A stretch of DNA of 64,000 nucleotides, taken from positions 282,113 to 346,112 of the forward strand of contig DAOTUU010000033.1 of assembly GCA_034436555.1 (NCBI GenBank), read 5' to 3'. This DNA comes from JAFMJV01 sp034436555 (lineage in GTDB: Bacteria; Chloroflexota; Limnocylindria; Limnocylindrales; CSP1-4). Positions 56,108 through 64,000 of the stretch are shown here, one piece after another; within the stretch, counting starts at the first letter, position 1, and each line of letters starts with the position of its first letter. The notes beneath the pieces are model-generated. The model saw only the letters and a program-made list of their open reading frames with translations. It searched no databases and had not been told where the DNA came from. The translations under genes and the position numbers were made by a program.

Positions 56108-56994
56108 GCAGCCTCGCCCGGGGGTGGGGGCGTCACGTCCACGCCCGCCACGGACGGGAACAGGTCGCCGAACAGGAGTCCGGCGGTGCGCCGGAACGCC
56201 TCCACGTCGCCGGTCGTGAGCTGGAGGTGCGCCGCGCGGCCGGGCTCTGCGGCCATGCCCTGGACCTCCAGCAGGCTGGCCAGGGCGGACGCCGTCGCCG
56301 AGGCCGAGTCGATGACCGCGACCCCGTCGCCCACGACGCGCGCGATGTGGGACGCCAGGAGCGGATAGTGGGTGCAGCCGAGCAGCAGGGTGTCGATGCG
56401 CTCGCCGGCCGGGAGCGGGAACACGGCATCCGCCTCCCGGGAGTCATCGCCGGGTCGGACCACTCCGTCGCCGAGCAGCGGCGCGACCGCGCGCCGGACG
56501 GCCTCCAGCGTGTCCGGTCCCTCCAGCCGGCCCGCCTCCACGAGCGGCACGAGGGCCGGCGTCGCATGCTCGTACACCTCGATGAACGGGTTCTCATCCT
56601 TGATCGCGCCGAAGTAGGCCCGGGAGCGGACGGTCGCCTGGGTGGCGATGACGCCGACGCGACCGTTGCGGGTCGCCAGGGCCGCCGCCGTGGCACCCGG
56701 CCGGACCACGCCGAGGATGGGAACGTCGTAGCGTCGCCGCAGGTCACCCAGGGCGACCGCGGACGCCGTGTTGCAGGCCACCACGACGGCCTTCACGTCG
56801 CGCGCGACCAGGTGGTCCAGGCACTCGGTGGCAAACCGGATGACCTCCCCGTCCGGCCGGGGGCCGTACGGGGCGCGGGCGTTGTCGCCCAGATACACGG
56901 TGCTCTCCCCCGGAAGCCGGCGCAGCACCTCGCGCAGGACCGTCAGCCCGCCCACCCCGGAGTCGAAGAAGCCGACGGGCCGCCGATCGGCCAT
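56101..56994 (-). CDS. murI: Glutamate racemase
   Basis: Cytoplasmic cofactor-independent enzyme that makes D-glutamate for peptidoglycan; 297 residues. The start FFDSGVGGLTVLREVLRRLP is characteristic. The two catalytic cysteines are C74 in VVACNTASA and C207 in LLGCTHYPLL, with H209 beside it and D11/S12 at the start. An insert (GDGVVRPGDDSREADAVFPL, about residues 176-195) is longer than usual. Its ATG is five bases beyond the cpaE-like stop. Together with murE and the Fem genes it shows that murein synthesis is spread through this window. Confidence 0.94.
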   Translation of the reverse strand: MADRRPVGFFDSGVGGLTVLREVLRRLPGESTVYLGDNARAPYGPRPDGEVIRFATECLDHLVARDVKAVVVACNTASAVALGDLRRRYDVPILGVVRPGATAAALATRNGRVGVIATQATVRSRAYFGAIKDENPFIEVYEHATPALVPLVEAGRLEGPDTLEAVRRAVAPLLGDGVVRPGDDSREADAVFPLPAGERIDTLLLGCTHYPLLASHIARVVGDGVAVIDSASATASALASLLEVQGMAAEPGRAAHLQLTTGDVEAFRRTAGLLFGDLFPSVAGVDVTPPPPGEAAA

Positions 56995-56998
56995 GTCG

Positions 56999-58150
56999 TC
57001 AGCGACGAGCCCCGGCGGTTGCCGCGGCGGGCATCGTGAGCGCCGCCGCGATGAGGCCGATGTCCCGGCTGATGGGCGCGTCGGGCGCCGACAGGACGAA
57101 CGGCAACCCCTGGTTGTTCGCCTCGACGACGAGGCGCCCGTCGGAGACGACGCGGAACTCCGGCTCCTGCCCGAGCATGGCCGCGTAGGTGGCGTCGCTC
57201 AGGCCGCCCTGCGCGTCGGCGCGGTTGAGCACAAGGCGCCGCCGCGCCTGGGTGAACCCGATCATCTCGAATGCCTGGCCCATCAGCCGCGTGCAATGGA
57301 CGCTGGTGTAGTCGGAGGTGATGACGAGCAGGACGGCGTCGCACGAATCGAAGTACGCCAGCGTCATGTCCGTGACGACGGTGGGCGTGTCGATGATCAC
57401 CACGTTGTAGACGCGCCGCAGGAGGCTGATCACCTTCTCCACGTCCCGCACCGTGATCATCTCGGCCATCTCGACGCGCGGCGGGGCGAGCAGGATGTCG
57501 ATGCCCGAGGGATCCCGCCAGAGCACCTCGGCGAGATCCTGCTCGGTCACCCGGTCGGTGGGCAGCTGGAGGAAGCTGGGGGCGTCCTCGGGGACCCGCA
57601 GCAACCCCCGCAGATCGCCGAACTGGAGGCTGCCGTCCACGAGCGCCACCGACAGGCCGGCCGTCTGCGCCGCCGCGACGGCGACGTTGTAGGCGATCGT
57701 GGTGGTGCCCACGCCGCCCTTGGCCCCGAACACGGCATACGTCCGGGAGATCGACTCCGGCGACTGGGCGCGATGCTCCTGATGCGCGGCGAGGAGCGTG
57801 TTCATGAAGTCGAAGCCGGAGAACGGCATCGACAGCACCTTCACGATGCCCATGCCGGGCCCGACGCGGATGGGCTTCTGGGGGACGGTCATCGCGATGA
57901 TCGGCAGGTCGATGCCCGCCTGCCGCACGCGCTCGGCGACCTCCAGCCCGTTCACCCGGCCCTGGAGCAGCGCGTCGACCATGAGGATGTCCGGACGCAG
58001 CTGCCGGATCTGGTCGAGCACATCCTCGCCCCCGGTCAGGACGTCGAGCAGCTTGACCTGGTCCTGCGAGTTGAGCAGGCTGCGGATGTACTGGGAGACC
58101 TGCGCGACGTCCTCGACGAGCAGCAGTCGGATCTGGGCGCTTGCGGACAC
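56999..58150 (-). CDS. Receiver-domain CpaE-like ATPase (second copy)
   Basis: A 383-residue homologue of the gene at 23853. Receiver domain at 1-125 with E13/D14 and the phospho-acceptor D59 in ILMVDALLQGRVNG; the conserved lysine site reads VLSMPFSGFDF. The ATPase domain has deviant Walker A GAKGGVGTTT at 142-151, YNVVIIDTPTVVTDM and LVLNRAD. It probably works in pilus or complex positioning, but no pilus genes are near. GTG at 58150 has TAGAGT six bases upstream, which overlaps the end of the methyltransferase gene. It heads the operon cpaE-like, murI, metalloprotease, dehydrogenase, ychF. Confidence 0.85.
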   Translation of the reverse strand: MSASAQIRLLLVEDVAQVSQYIRSLLNSQDQVKLLDVLTGGEDVLDQIRQLRPDILMVDALLQGRVNGLEVAERVRQAGIDLPIIAMTVPQKPIRVGPGMGIVKVLSMPFSGFDFMNTLLAAHQEHRAQSPESISRTYAVFGAKGGVGTTTIAYNVAVAAAQTAGLSVALVDGSLQFGDLRGLLRVPEDAPSFLQLPTDRVTEQDLAEVLWRDPSGIDILLAPPRVEMAEMITVRDVEKVISLLRRVYNVVIIDTPTVVTDMTLAYFDSCDAVLLVITSDYTSVHCTRLMGQAFEMIGFTQARRRLVLNRADAQGGLSDATYAAMLGQEPEFRVVSDGRLVVEANNQGLPFVLSAPDAPISRDIGLIAAALTMPAAATAGARR

Positions 58151-58154
58151 CGGC

Positions 58155-58943
58155 CTACTCTACCAATCGCATGACCAGGACCGCCCGCTCTGCGCCCGGC
58201 CCAAGCGGGGTCATCCGATAGTCCTCCACGATGTCCTCCACGAGGAGGCCCGCGGCCGCCGCAAGGAGCCGCAGCTCGCCGGCGCCGACGAGCCGCAGCC
58301 GGTCGCGCCGGAGTCGACGCCGGACTGGTCCTCCGTGCGCCGACGTGACGTCGAAGATCTGCGTCAGCTCCAGCGTCGCGGTCGCCGCGTCGTGGCGCGC
58401 GGAGCTGAGCTTGACGACCTGCTCGCCCGTCTCGGGATCCTGGCGCACCCAGTCGACGAGCAGGCGCCCGTCATACGCCGACAGGTCGTGGGCGTCCGGC
58501 AGCGCCACGTCCACGACCCCGATCCCGCCGGGTGCGAGGTGGGCCGCGATCGTGTCGAACGCGGCCGCCCGGGCGTGGTCGTCGGCCATCAGCAGCAGCG
58601 AGTTGAGGCCGATCACGACCAGCCCGAAGCGGCGGTCGAGTCGCACCGTGGTGAGGTCCGCCTCCACGGTCCGCAGTCGATCGATGGGTCGGCGGCCCCG
58701 TCGCGCGCGCCAGCGCGCCGTCGCGCGGGCCAGCATGGCCGGGTCGTTGTCCAGCGCGACCACCTCGTGGCCTGCGAGTGCCAGCGGCACCGCGAGCCGG
58801 CCGCTGCCTGCCGCGAGCTCCAGCACCGGTCCGGGCCGGCGCGTCAGCAGCGCGGTGTAGAGGTCCAGGTCCCCGGGATCGTCGAGCAGGTCCAGGTCGT
58901 AGTACCGAGCCAGATCGTCCGCTCGGCTCGCGTCAGCGGTCAT
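58155..58943 (-). CDS. Class I SAM-dependent methyltransferase
   Basis: A 262-residue soluble protein with a Rossmann methyltransferase fold. Motif I is PVLELAAGSGRLAVPLALAG, motif II is EVVALDNDPAMLARATAR, and the post-motif region LVVIGLNSLLLMADDHARAA and APGGIGVVDVALPDAH fit. The C-terminal half is beta-rich (LTQIFDVTSAHGGPVRRRLR). The acceptor is unknown. No strong ribosome-binding site or TANNNT element is seen before the ATG. Its last codons contain the -10 of the next gene. Confidence 0.88.
   Translation of the reverse strand: MTADASRADDLARYYDLDLLDDPGDLDLYTALLTRRPGPVLELAAGSGRLAVPLALAGHEVVALDNDPAMLARATARWRARRGRRPIDRLRTVEADLTTVRLDRRFGLVVIGLNSLLLMADDHARAAAFDTIAAHLAPGGIGVVDVALPDAHDLSAYDGRLLVDWVRQDPETGEQVVKLSSARHDAATATLELTQIFDVTSAHGGPVRRRLRRDRLRLVGAGELRLLAAAAGLLVEDIVEDYRMTPLGPGAERAVLVMRLVE
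58157..58162 (-). promoter_or_regulatory. Leaderless -10 element of the second cpaE-like gene
   Basis: TAGAGT on the minus strand, six bases before the GTG at 58150. It lies within the last codons of the methyltransferase gene, so coincidence cannot be excluded. Confidence 0.35.
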
Positions 58944-59019
58944 CGATCATCGACCGCACCCCTCGCGCACTCCCGCACACCGTTCCACGCTTCGTCCCAC
59001 CAGGTCGCGTCGCACCCAC

Positions 59020-60201
59020 TCAGCCATCCCTGGCGTCCGTGCCGTCCGCGGTGCCTGCGGCATCCGCGCGCGCTCGGTGCGCGGTGTCCGCAGCCGCCGA
59101 TGCGACGTCCTCGAAGCGTATCCGAGCTCCGGCGACCCGTCGCGCCGCGAGCGCCGAGACCGCCTCCAGGACGCACCGATGGGCGGCCATCGCGGTCACC
59201 TCCGCATGATCGTAGGGCGGCGAGACCTCGACGACATCCATCCCGGCGAGCTCCACGCGGCTCACGATCCGGCGCACCGCTCGGAGCAGCTCGCGGGTGA
59301 GCAATCCCCCGGGCTCGGGCGTGCCGGTCCCCGGTGCCATGCCCGGATCGAGGACGTCCACGTCGATGGAGAGGTAGATCGCATCGGGGCCGTCCAGCGC
59401 CTCCGCGATCGCGTCCTCGACGACGGCCTCCGCGCCACGCTCCTCGATCTCGCGCATGAGGTGCCAGCGCATCCCCTGGCCACGCATCCAGTCGAGGACG
59501 CGCGGCGGCGGCCAGTAGCCGCGCAGACCCACCTGGACGAAGTTCCGGCCCGCCACCGCGCCCGACTCGATGAGCCGGCGCATCGGGGCGCCGTGGCCCG
59601 TCAGCACGCCCCAGTCCTCATCGGCGGTGTCCGCGTGGGCGTCGAAATGGACGATGCCCACCGATCGCGGCGCCCGGACCGAGGCGACCGCGGTGACGCT
59701 GGGCCAGGTGATCGAATGGTCACCACCCAGGACGATCGGGATGGCGCCGCAGGACGCGACCTCCAGCACCTTCCGATACACCATCGCGTGGCCGCGATCG
59801 AGCCATGCGGGCACGATGTTCGCATCACCGGCGTCCACGACGTCCAGGACCTCGAACGGCGCGACGTCCAGCTGGAGCGAATGGCCGCCATGCGTGTACG
59901 TGGCCTGCCGGATGGCGCGCGGGCCGAACCGGGCCCCGGGGCGATAGCTGACCCCATCGTCGAGGGGCGCGCCCACGATCGCCACATCGGGTCGACGGCG
60001 AAGCAGCTCCTGCGCATGCTCCACCACGGGGCGCTTGCACCAGGAGACCGCGCCGGTGTACGTGGGGACCTCCGGCGGGTCGAATGTGGGATACGGGCGA
60101 TCCCAGCCGTTGGCGGCCGCGAAGTCCGGGGCGTCCTGGGACATCATGCGCGTCCTCGCGCGGCGCACCGCCGGTGCCGCGGGGTCCGGCTGGGTGCGCA
60201 C
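59020..60201 (-). CDS. Agmatinase/arginase-family ureohydrolase
   Basis: A 393-residue dimanganese ureohydrolase. The metal ligands are in GGDHSITWP (H162), HFDAHADT (187-191) and SIDVDVLDP (280-286), all intact. Family members cleave agmatine, arginine, guanidinobutyrate or formiminoglutamate; the substrate cannot be told from these motifs. The length exceeds the usual 300-350 because of an N-terminal extension and an Ala/Asp tail. GTG at 60201 is chosen because TAGGAT ends five bases upstream; ATG at 60147 or 60144 would give a more typical N-terminus. Confidence 0.92.
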   Translation of the reverse strand: MRTQPDPAAPAVRRARTRMMSQDAPDFAAANGWDRPYPTFDPPEVPTYTGAVSWCKRPVVEHAQELLRRRPDVAIVGAPLDDGVSYRPGARFGPRAIRQATYTHGGHSLQLDVAPFEVLDVVDAGDANIVPAWLDRGHAMVYRKVLEVASCGAIPIVLGGDHSITWPSVTAVASVRAPRSVGIVHFDAHADTADEDWGVLTGHGAPMRRLIESGAVAGRNFVQVGLRGYWPPPRVLDWMRGQGMRWHLMREIEERGAEAVVEDAIAEALDGPDAIYLSIDVDVLDPGMAPGTGTPEPGGLLTRELLRAVRRIVSRVELAGMDVVEVSPPYDHAEVTAMAAHRCVLEAVSALAARRVAGARIRFEDVASAAADTAHRARADAAGTADGTDARDG

Positions 60202-60206
60202 CGCGA

Positions 60207-60212
60207 ATCCTA
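60207..60212 (-). promoter_or_regulatory. Leaderless -10 element of the ureohydrolase gene
   Basis: TAGGAT on the minus strand, five bases before GTG 60201. It supports the longer N-terminus over the downstream ATG codons. Confidence 0.45.
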
Positions 60213-60234
60213 CCCCGGCCGCGTCGGCAGGACG

Positions 60235-60609
60235 TCAGCGGCGGAGCGTGAAGGCCGCCTCCACCAACACCGCCAGCGTCACCACGAACAGCGCCAGGGG
60301 CAGAGACAGCGTGGCCTGGCTGCGAAGGATGACCAGGACCATCACCGCGAGCGCGATGACGAGCGCCCGCCGTCCCGCCCGTCCCGGGTCGCCGGTCGTC
60401 TCCGCTCGACCGGGGCGCATGAGGCCGCCGAGCCACAGCAGCGGCCACGCCGTGAGGCCGGCGGCGGCGCCGATGGCGATCGCACCGACGAGCTGGACGA
60501 GCGGCTGTCCCACGGGTGACCGGTTCACCAGGAGCCAGCCGACCGCGACCCATGCCCCGACCGCGGACCCGAGGAGCAGCAGCGCGCCGATGCGATGTCG
60601 CGTGGCCAC
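60235..60609 (-). CDS. Four-helix membrane protein
   Basis: A 124-residue hypothetical protein with four hydrophobic helices arranged as two pairs: IGALLLLGSAVGAWVAVGWL, LVQLVGAIAIGAAAGLTAWP, LVIALAVMVLVILRSQATLS and LALFVVTLAVLVEAAF. No known domain. GTG at 60609 is preceded by TAGACT with six bases between. It lies between the ureohydrolase and the helicase-nuclease without overlap, so a link to either is not supported. Confidence 0.72.
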   Translation of the reverse strand: MATRHRIGALLLLGSAVGAWVAVGWLLVNRSPVGQPLVQLVGAIAIGAAAGLTAWPLLWLGGLMRPGRAETTGDPGRAGRRALVIALAVMVLVILRSQATLSLPLALFVVTLAVLVEAAFTLRR

Positions 60610-60615
60610 GCGGGC

Positions 60616-60621
60616 AGTCTA
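60616..60621 (-). promoter_or_regulatory. Leaderless -10 element of the 60235-60609 gene
   Basis: TAGACT on the minus strand, six bases before GTG 60609; no Shine-Dalgarno sequence. Confidence 0.5.
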
Positions 60622-60698
60622 GGTCCGGCGCGCTGCGTCGCCCGACCGGAGCCGCCCGACCGGAGCCGCCCGACCGGAGCCAGCCGGCCGCCGCTCCC

Positions 60699-63600
60699 TC
60701 ACGGCTGGCCGACCGCCGACGGGCAGATGTCCCGGAAGGGGCACCACCCGCAGGTGAACGGGTCGGGTGTGGGCGACCGGTCCCCCGCCGCGATCCGGGC
60801 GGCCGCATCCCCGAGCGTGCGCCGCGCGCGGTCCAGGCGGGCGGCGTCGGGTCTCACACGGCCGGTGAGCCCGCTCTCGAGGAAGTGGAGCTCCAGCGCG
60901 GCTGGCAGCGCGCCGGTCTCCGCCTCCCAGGCGAGGGCGTACAGCTGGAGCTGGAGCGAGTCCCGGGCGCGCTCGTCCGCGTGGCGCTGGTCCCGGACGT
61001 CACCGGACTTGTAGTCCGTGATGACCGCGCCGTCCCGGGCCGCGTCGACCCGATCATACCGGCCGCGCAGCTCGTGGCCGTCGATGCGGACCGCGAAGGC
61101 GCGCTCGCTCGCGATGGTCTCCCGCCCGGGCAGGCGCGCGACGCCCTCGAGGAACGTGTCCAGCGCCGCGAGGCCGGCCGCGTAGCGCGCCTCCTCGTGG
61201 GCCCGCGACAGGAACCCCTCGCTGCGCCAGTGCGCCGCGAACACGGCCTCCATGGCGGCCCGGTCCACGGCCCCTCCGCGCAGCGCCGCGCCATGCCACG
61301 CCGCGATCGCCTGGTGGAGCGCCGAGCCGACGACGAGCGCGTGGTGGGCGGGCGCGGGGACGCCGACACGATGCCGCAGGTGATGGCGCAGCGGGCAGGC
61401 CAGGAAGTCATCGATCTGGGAGTAGCTGAGCGCGCGCCGTCCATCCAGGGCGACGGCCCCGTCCGCCGGCGCGAGGCACGCTGCGGCGGCGCTCTCGATG
61501 GTCGCGCGCGCGGGTCGTGTCGCCGGATCCGGAGGCAGTCGGTCGAGCGCCTCCGCGATGAAGGGCGACGGCCGTCGTCGCCGCCCGCCGGAGGCACCCT
61601 CGGCCGCGTAGCTCAGGATGAGCTCATCGCGGGCGCGGGTCATCCCCACGTAGCACAGGCGCCGCTCCTCGGCGAGCGGCGCCTCCTCGTGCGTGGACGG
61701 ACGGCCCAGGGCGTGCGGCAGCGTCAGGCGGTCGCGTCGGGTGCGTGCGGGGAAGCGCCCCTCCGCGAGACCCACGAGGTGGACGATGGGGAACTCCATC
61801 CCCTTCGCCTTGTGGACCGTGAGCACCGAGACGGCGTCGGTCGATGGGTCCGGCGGGTCGGCCGACGGATCGGCGCCCGCATCCAGGAGCGCCCGGAGGT
61901 GCGGCACCACGACCGCGGCGCGGGCGTCCTCCAGCAGGGCGCCCTGGTCATTCAGCACCTCGAACAGCCGCGCCACGCGGCGCAGCGGCCCGTCATCACC
62001 GGCCTCGGCGGCCGCGACGAGCGCGGCGTATCGACCGGTCCCGCGCAGGTGCCCGTAGAGCACGCCCGCCACCGGCTGCACGTGGGACGCCTCGATCGCC
62101 GCGGTCAGGTCGATGACGAGTCGGTGGGCGGCGGCACGGGTGGCCGACGAGAGGCGGAGCAGACCGGGCTGCCCCTCGAGCTCCACGAGGATCCGCCATG
62201 GGGCGCGATGACGCCGCCGGGCCAGATCCAGGATGGCCGTGAGATCCACGCCGCCCAGCCCGTAGGGGGCGGCGGTGGCGACCGCGTACAGATCGGGACC
62301 GCTCTCCGGGTCGACGACCAGGCGCAGGAAGGCGAGCAGCGGGCGGATGTCCGGGGAGGCGGTCAGGCGCTCCGAGCCGCCCGTGCGCCACGGCACCCCG
62401 AGCGCGGACAGGCTGGCGCAGAACGGCGCCGCATCCGCGTTGGTGCGCACCAGGATCGCGACGTCTCCGGGCGCGGTGCCGCCCGCGATGCGCTCCGCGA
62501 TGGAGCGCGCGACGCTGTCCGCCTCGTCGGCGACGCTCGCATGCGCGTGCAGTCCGACCATCGCCGGCCGACGTCCGCGCCGCGTTGCGATGAGGGCGCC
62601 TCCGGTGCCGTCGATCGTGGCCAGGCGATGTGGCTCGTTGTGGGCGATGAGCCGGTGCGCGGCGGCCAGGATGGGCCCGCGCGATCGGTGGTTCCGCCGC
62701 AGCACGACACGGCGCAGCCCCGGGTGGCTCGCGGCGAATCCCCGCAGGCCCTCGGCCGCCGCGCCACGGAAGGCATAGATCGCCTGGTCGTCATCACCCA
62801 CGACCGCGACGTTTCCGTGCGGCGCCACCAGCGCCATCAGCTCCAGCTGCATCGGGTCGGCATCCTGGCCCTCATCGACCAGCACGTGCCGGAAGCGGCG
62901 AGCGACCTGGGCGGCGACCGCCGGGCGCTCGCGGAGCAGGCGCACGGCGAGCGACACCTGGTCGCTGAAGTCCAGCAGCCCGCGCTCATCGAGCAGCCGC
63001 TGGTAGGCCGCGAAGGCGCGCGCCACCTCCGCGTGGCCGGCTGCCTCGTCCAGGAGGGCCGTCGCGACATCCCGCTCCCCCTCCCCGGTCGCTGATTCCA
63101 GCACCGCCCGCGCCCCCGCGGCGAGCTCGTCCGCGGCGAGCGCCAGGTCCCTGGGGCCGACGCCGTCATCCTTGGCCCTGCCGAACAGCGCCGCCAGCGC
63201 CTCGAGGTTGCGCGTGGGGTCAGACAGCGGGCGATACCGCTCCAGACCGAGCGTGAACAGGTGCTCCCGGAGGAGCAGCACCGCCTCCGGACGCGTGATG
63301 ACCCGTGGCGAGGGCGGCAGACCGAGCTCATGCCCATGCTCCCTGAGCAGTCGGTCCCCGAACGCGTGGAAGGTGTGGATGGCCGCATCCGCCTGGCCAT
63401 ACGGGACGAGCAGGTCGACGCGCGCCTGCATCTCGTCGGCGGCGCGCTCCGTGAATGTCAGCGCCAGGATCTCCGACGGAAGCGCCCGCTTGGTGGCGAT
63501 GAGCCACGCGATGCGTCGCGTGATGACCTCCGTCTTGCCGGTCCCGGGGCCCGCCAGGACCAGCATGGGGCCCTCTCGATGGGTCACCGCGCGGCGCTGC

Positions 63601-63713
63601 TCGCGGTCCAGCCCCCGCAACAGCGGGCGGACGACGGCGAGGTCCACGGGCGCACCGAGGGATCGATGCGGGGGGGTCTGGAGATGCCTGGTGAGGGGAT
63701 GCTGCACGGCCAT
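60699..63713 (-). CDS. UvrD-type helicase fused to RecB-like Fe-S nuclease
   Basis: A 1004-residue DNA-repair helicase-nuclease. The N-terminal SF1A helicase has Walker A AGPGTGKT at 54-61, TFTERAADEM, LVDEGQDAD, VVGDDDQAIYAFRGA and LTVHKAKGMEF, ending in YVGMTRARDELIL. The C-terminal PD-(D/E)xK nuclease has ITDYKSG (D900, K902) and QLQLYALAWE. It is bracketed by four cysteines (C773, then C988, C991 and C997 in CGWCPFRDIC), which should hold a 4Fe-4S cluster as in AddB/AdnB/Cas4 nucleases. Chi-type or end-resection activity is inferred. No second AddAB or AdnAB subunit is adjacent in the window. The ATG at 63713 is a moderate choice. Confidence 0.92.
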   Translation of the reverse strand: MAVQHPLTRHLQTPPHRSLGAPVDLAVVRPLLRGLDREQRRAVTHREGPMLVLAGPGTGKTEVITRRIAWLIATKRALPSEILALTFTERAADEMQARVDLLVPYGQADAAIHTFHAFGDRLLREHGHELGLPPSPRVITRPEAVLLLREHLFTLGLERYRPLSDPTRNLEALAALFGRAKDDGVGPRDLALAADELAAGARAVLESATGEGERDVATALLDEAAGHAEVARAFAAYQRLLDERGLLDFSDQVSLAVRLLRERPAVAAQVARRFRHVLVDEGQDADPMQLELMALVAPHGNVAVVGDDDQAIYAFRGAAAEGLRGFAASHPGLRRVVLRRNHRSRGPILAAAHRLIAHNEPHRLATIDGTGGALIATRRGRRPAMVGLHAHASVADEADSVARSIAERIAGGTAPGDVAILVRTNADAAPFCASLSALGVPWRTGGSERLTASPDIRPLLAFLRLVVDPESGPDLYAVATAAPYGLGGVDLTAILDLARRRHRAPWRILVELEGQPGLLRLSSATRAAAHRLVIDLTAAIEASHVQPVAGVLYGHLRGTGRYAALVAAAEAGDDGPLRRVARLFEVLNDQGALLEDARAAVVVPHLRALLDAGADPSADPPDPSTDAVSVLTVHKAKGMEFPIVHLVGLAEGRFPARTRRDRLTLPHALGRPSTHEEAPLAEERRLCYVGMTRARDELILSYAAEGASGGRRRRPSPFIAEALDRLPPDPATRPARATIESAAAACLAPADGAVALDGRRALSYSQIDDFLACPLRHHLRHRVGVPAPAHHALVVGSALHQAIAAWHGAALRGGAVDRAAMEAVFAAHWRSEGFLSRAHEEARYAAGLAALDTFLEGVARLPGRETIASERAFAVRIDGHELRGRYDRVDAARDGAVITDYKSGDVRDQRHADERARDSLQLQLYALAWEAETGALPAALELHFLESGLTGRVRPDAARLDRARRTLGDAAARIAAGDRSPTPDPFTCGWCPFRDICPSAVGQP

Positions 63714-63771
63714 GCCCCGACCATGACGGACCGTCGTGCCACCTTGGATGGCACGGCGACGGAACTGCGGG

Positions 63772-64000
63772 TCAGATGGTGAGCCCGGCGTCTCGGAGCG
63801 CGGCGAGCTCCTCCGCGGACAGCGGCGCGTCACTCCGGCCGCGGAGGATCGCCTTCACGTACACGCGCGTGGCCGCCCGAGAGTGAAGGCTCGACAGGAC
63901 GATGCCGTCCGCATTCGCGTCCAGCAGCGCGAGCGCGAAGCTCTGGTTGCCGCCGGTGTCCTCGAACGGGTTGAAGCGCACCAGGCCGACGTGCTGGATG
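63772..64000 (-). CDS. DUF4446-like protein, 5' end outside the window
   Basis: The C-terminal 75 residues of a small protein of unknown function. The reading frame continues past the right window edge, so the N-terminus is missing; a GTG at 63981 is internal, because the family motif IQHVGLVRFNPFEDTGGNQS starts upstream of it. The rest, FALALLDANADGIVLSSLHS then RAATRVYVKAILRGRS and PLSAEELAAL, matches DUF4446 proteins, which usually have an N-terminal membrane helix and coiled coil. It lies 58 bases upstream of the helicase-nuclease. Confidence 0.8.
   Translation of the reverse strand, partial: IQHVGLVRFNPFEDTGGNQSFALALLDANADGIVLSSLHSRAATRVYVKAILRGRSDAPLSAEELAALRDAGLTI

Overview
The window is 64 kb of very GC-rich bacterial chromosome. 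Almost every base is coding: 57 protein genes and one tRNA are called. I see no insertion sequences, phage genes, rRNA or CRISPR. Many proteins carry Ser/Pro/Ala-rich export tails, and there are no outer-membrane genes. The families present (REC-CpaE ATPases, a TrpB2-type enzyme, a zincin-2 metalloprotease, a 'virulence factor'-domain protein, a DUF4446-like protein, FemAB transferases) suggest a monoderm-like member of Chloroflexota, perhaps a Limnocylindria-like lineage, or something close to Actinobacteria. This placement is inference; no marker gene was compared.

Layout. 0-7 kb: hisS, small membrane proteins, a secreted repeat protein, the stringent-response enzyme Rel and an exported serine hydrolase. 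7-22 kb: one long minus-strand run, yifB-dprA-orf-topA-xerC-murJ-fem(tandem)-fem-murE-fem. Its last six genes are joined by five 4-base start/stop overlaps. It links DNA processing to lipid II flipping, stem-peptide synthesis and interpeptide-bridge aminoacyl transfer. 22-24 kb: an ECF sigma factor coupled to a membrane-anchored beta-propeller. 24-31 kb: a REC-CpaE protein, a Nudix-NfeD-stomatin operon, a secreted YVTN propeller and a TrpB2-type enzyme. A 690-base gene-free stretch full of short tandem duplications follows. 31-40 kb: an ABC exporter, ThpR, a HAD hydrolase, a DnaB-type RecA protein with a long disordered N-terminus, an M20 peptidase and FtsH. 40-47 kb: a CAT-anticodon tRNA, a chagasin-like lipoprotein, membrane proteins, a DivIC-like protein and the MrfA/MrfB repair pair. 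47-52 kb: a sugar oxidoreductase facing a PfkB kinase-ABC importer cluster. 52-64 kb: a REC-CpaE-murI-metalloprotease-dehydrogenase-YchF operon, a methyltransferase, an agmatinase-family enzyme, a UvrD-RecB-type helicase-nuclease and the edge of a DUF4446-like gene.

Expression signals fall into two classes. At least 13 starts lack a Shine-Dalgarno sequence and instead have a TANNNT -10 element 5-9 bases upstream, which predicts leaderless mRNAs. These include hisS, rel, topA, both cpaE-like genes, the Nudix gene, the HAD gene and the agmatinase. A second set has AGGAGG-type sites: the sigma gene, trpB2, the chagasin-like lipoprotein, the oxidoreductase, the sugar-binding protein, the PfkB kinase and mrfA. 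Inside operons, NTGA and TGATG overlaps are the rule. The most unusual signals are the coupled murein operon with a changed MurE specificity motif, the leaderless starts, the sigma/propeller pair, the DnaB-like protein and the tandem-duplication island at 30.8-31.4 kb.
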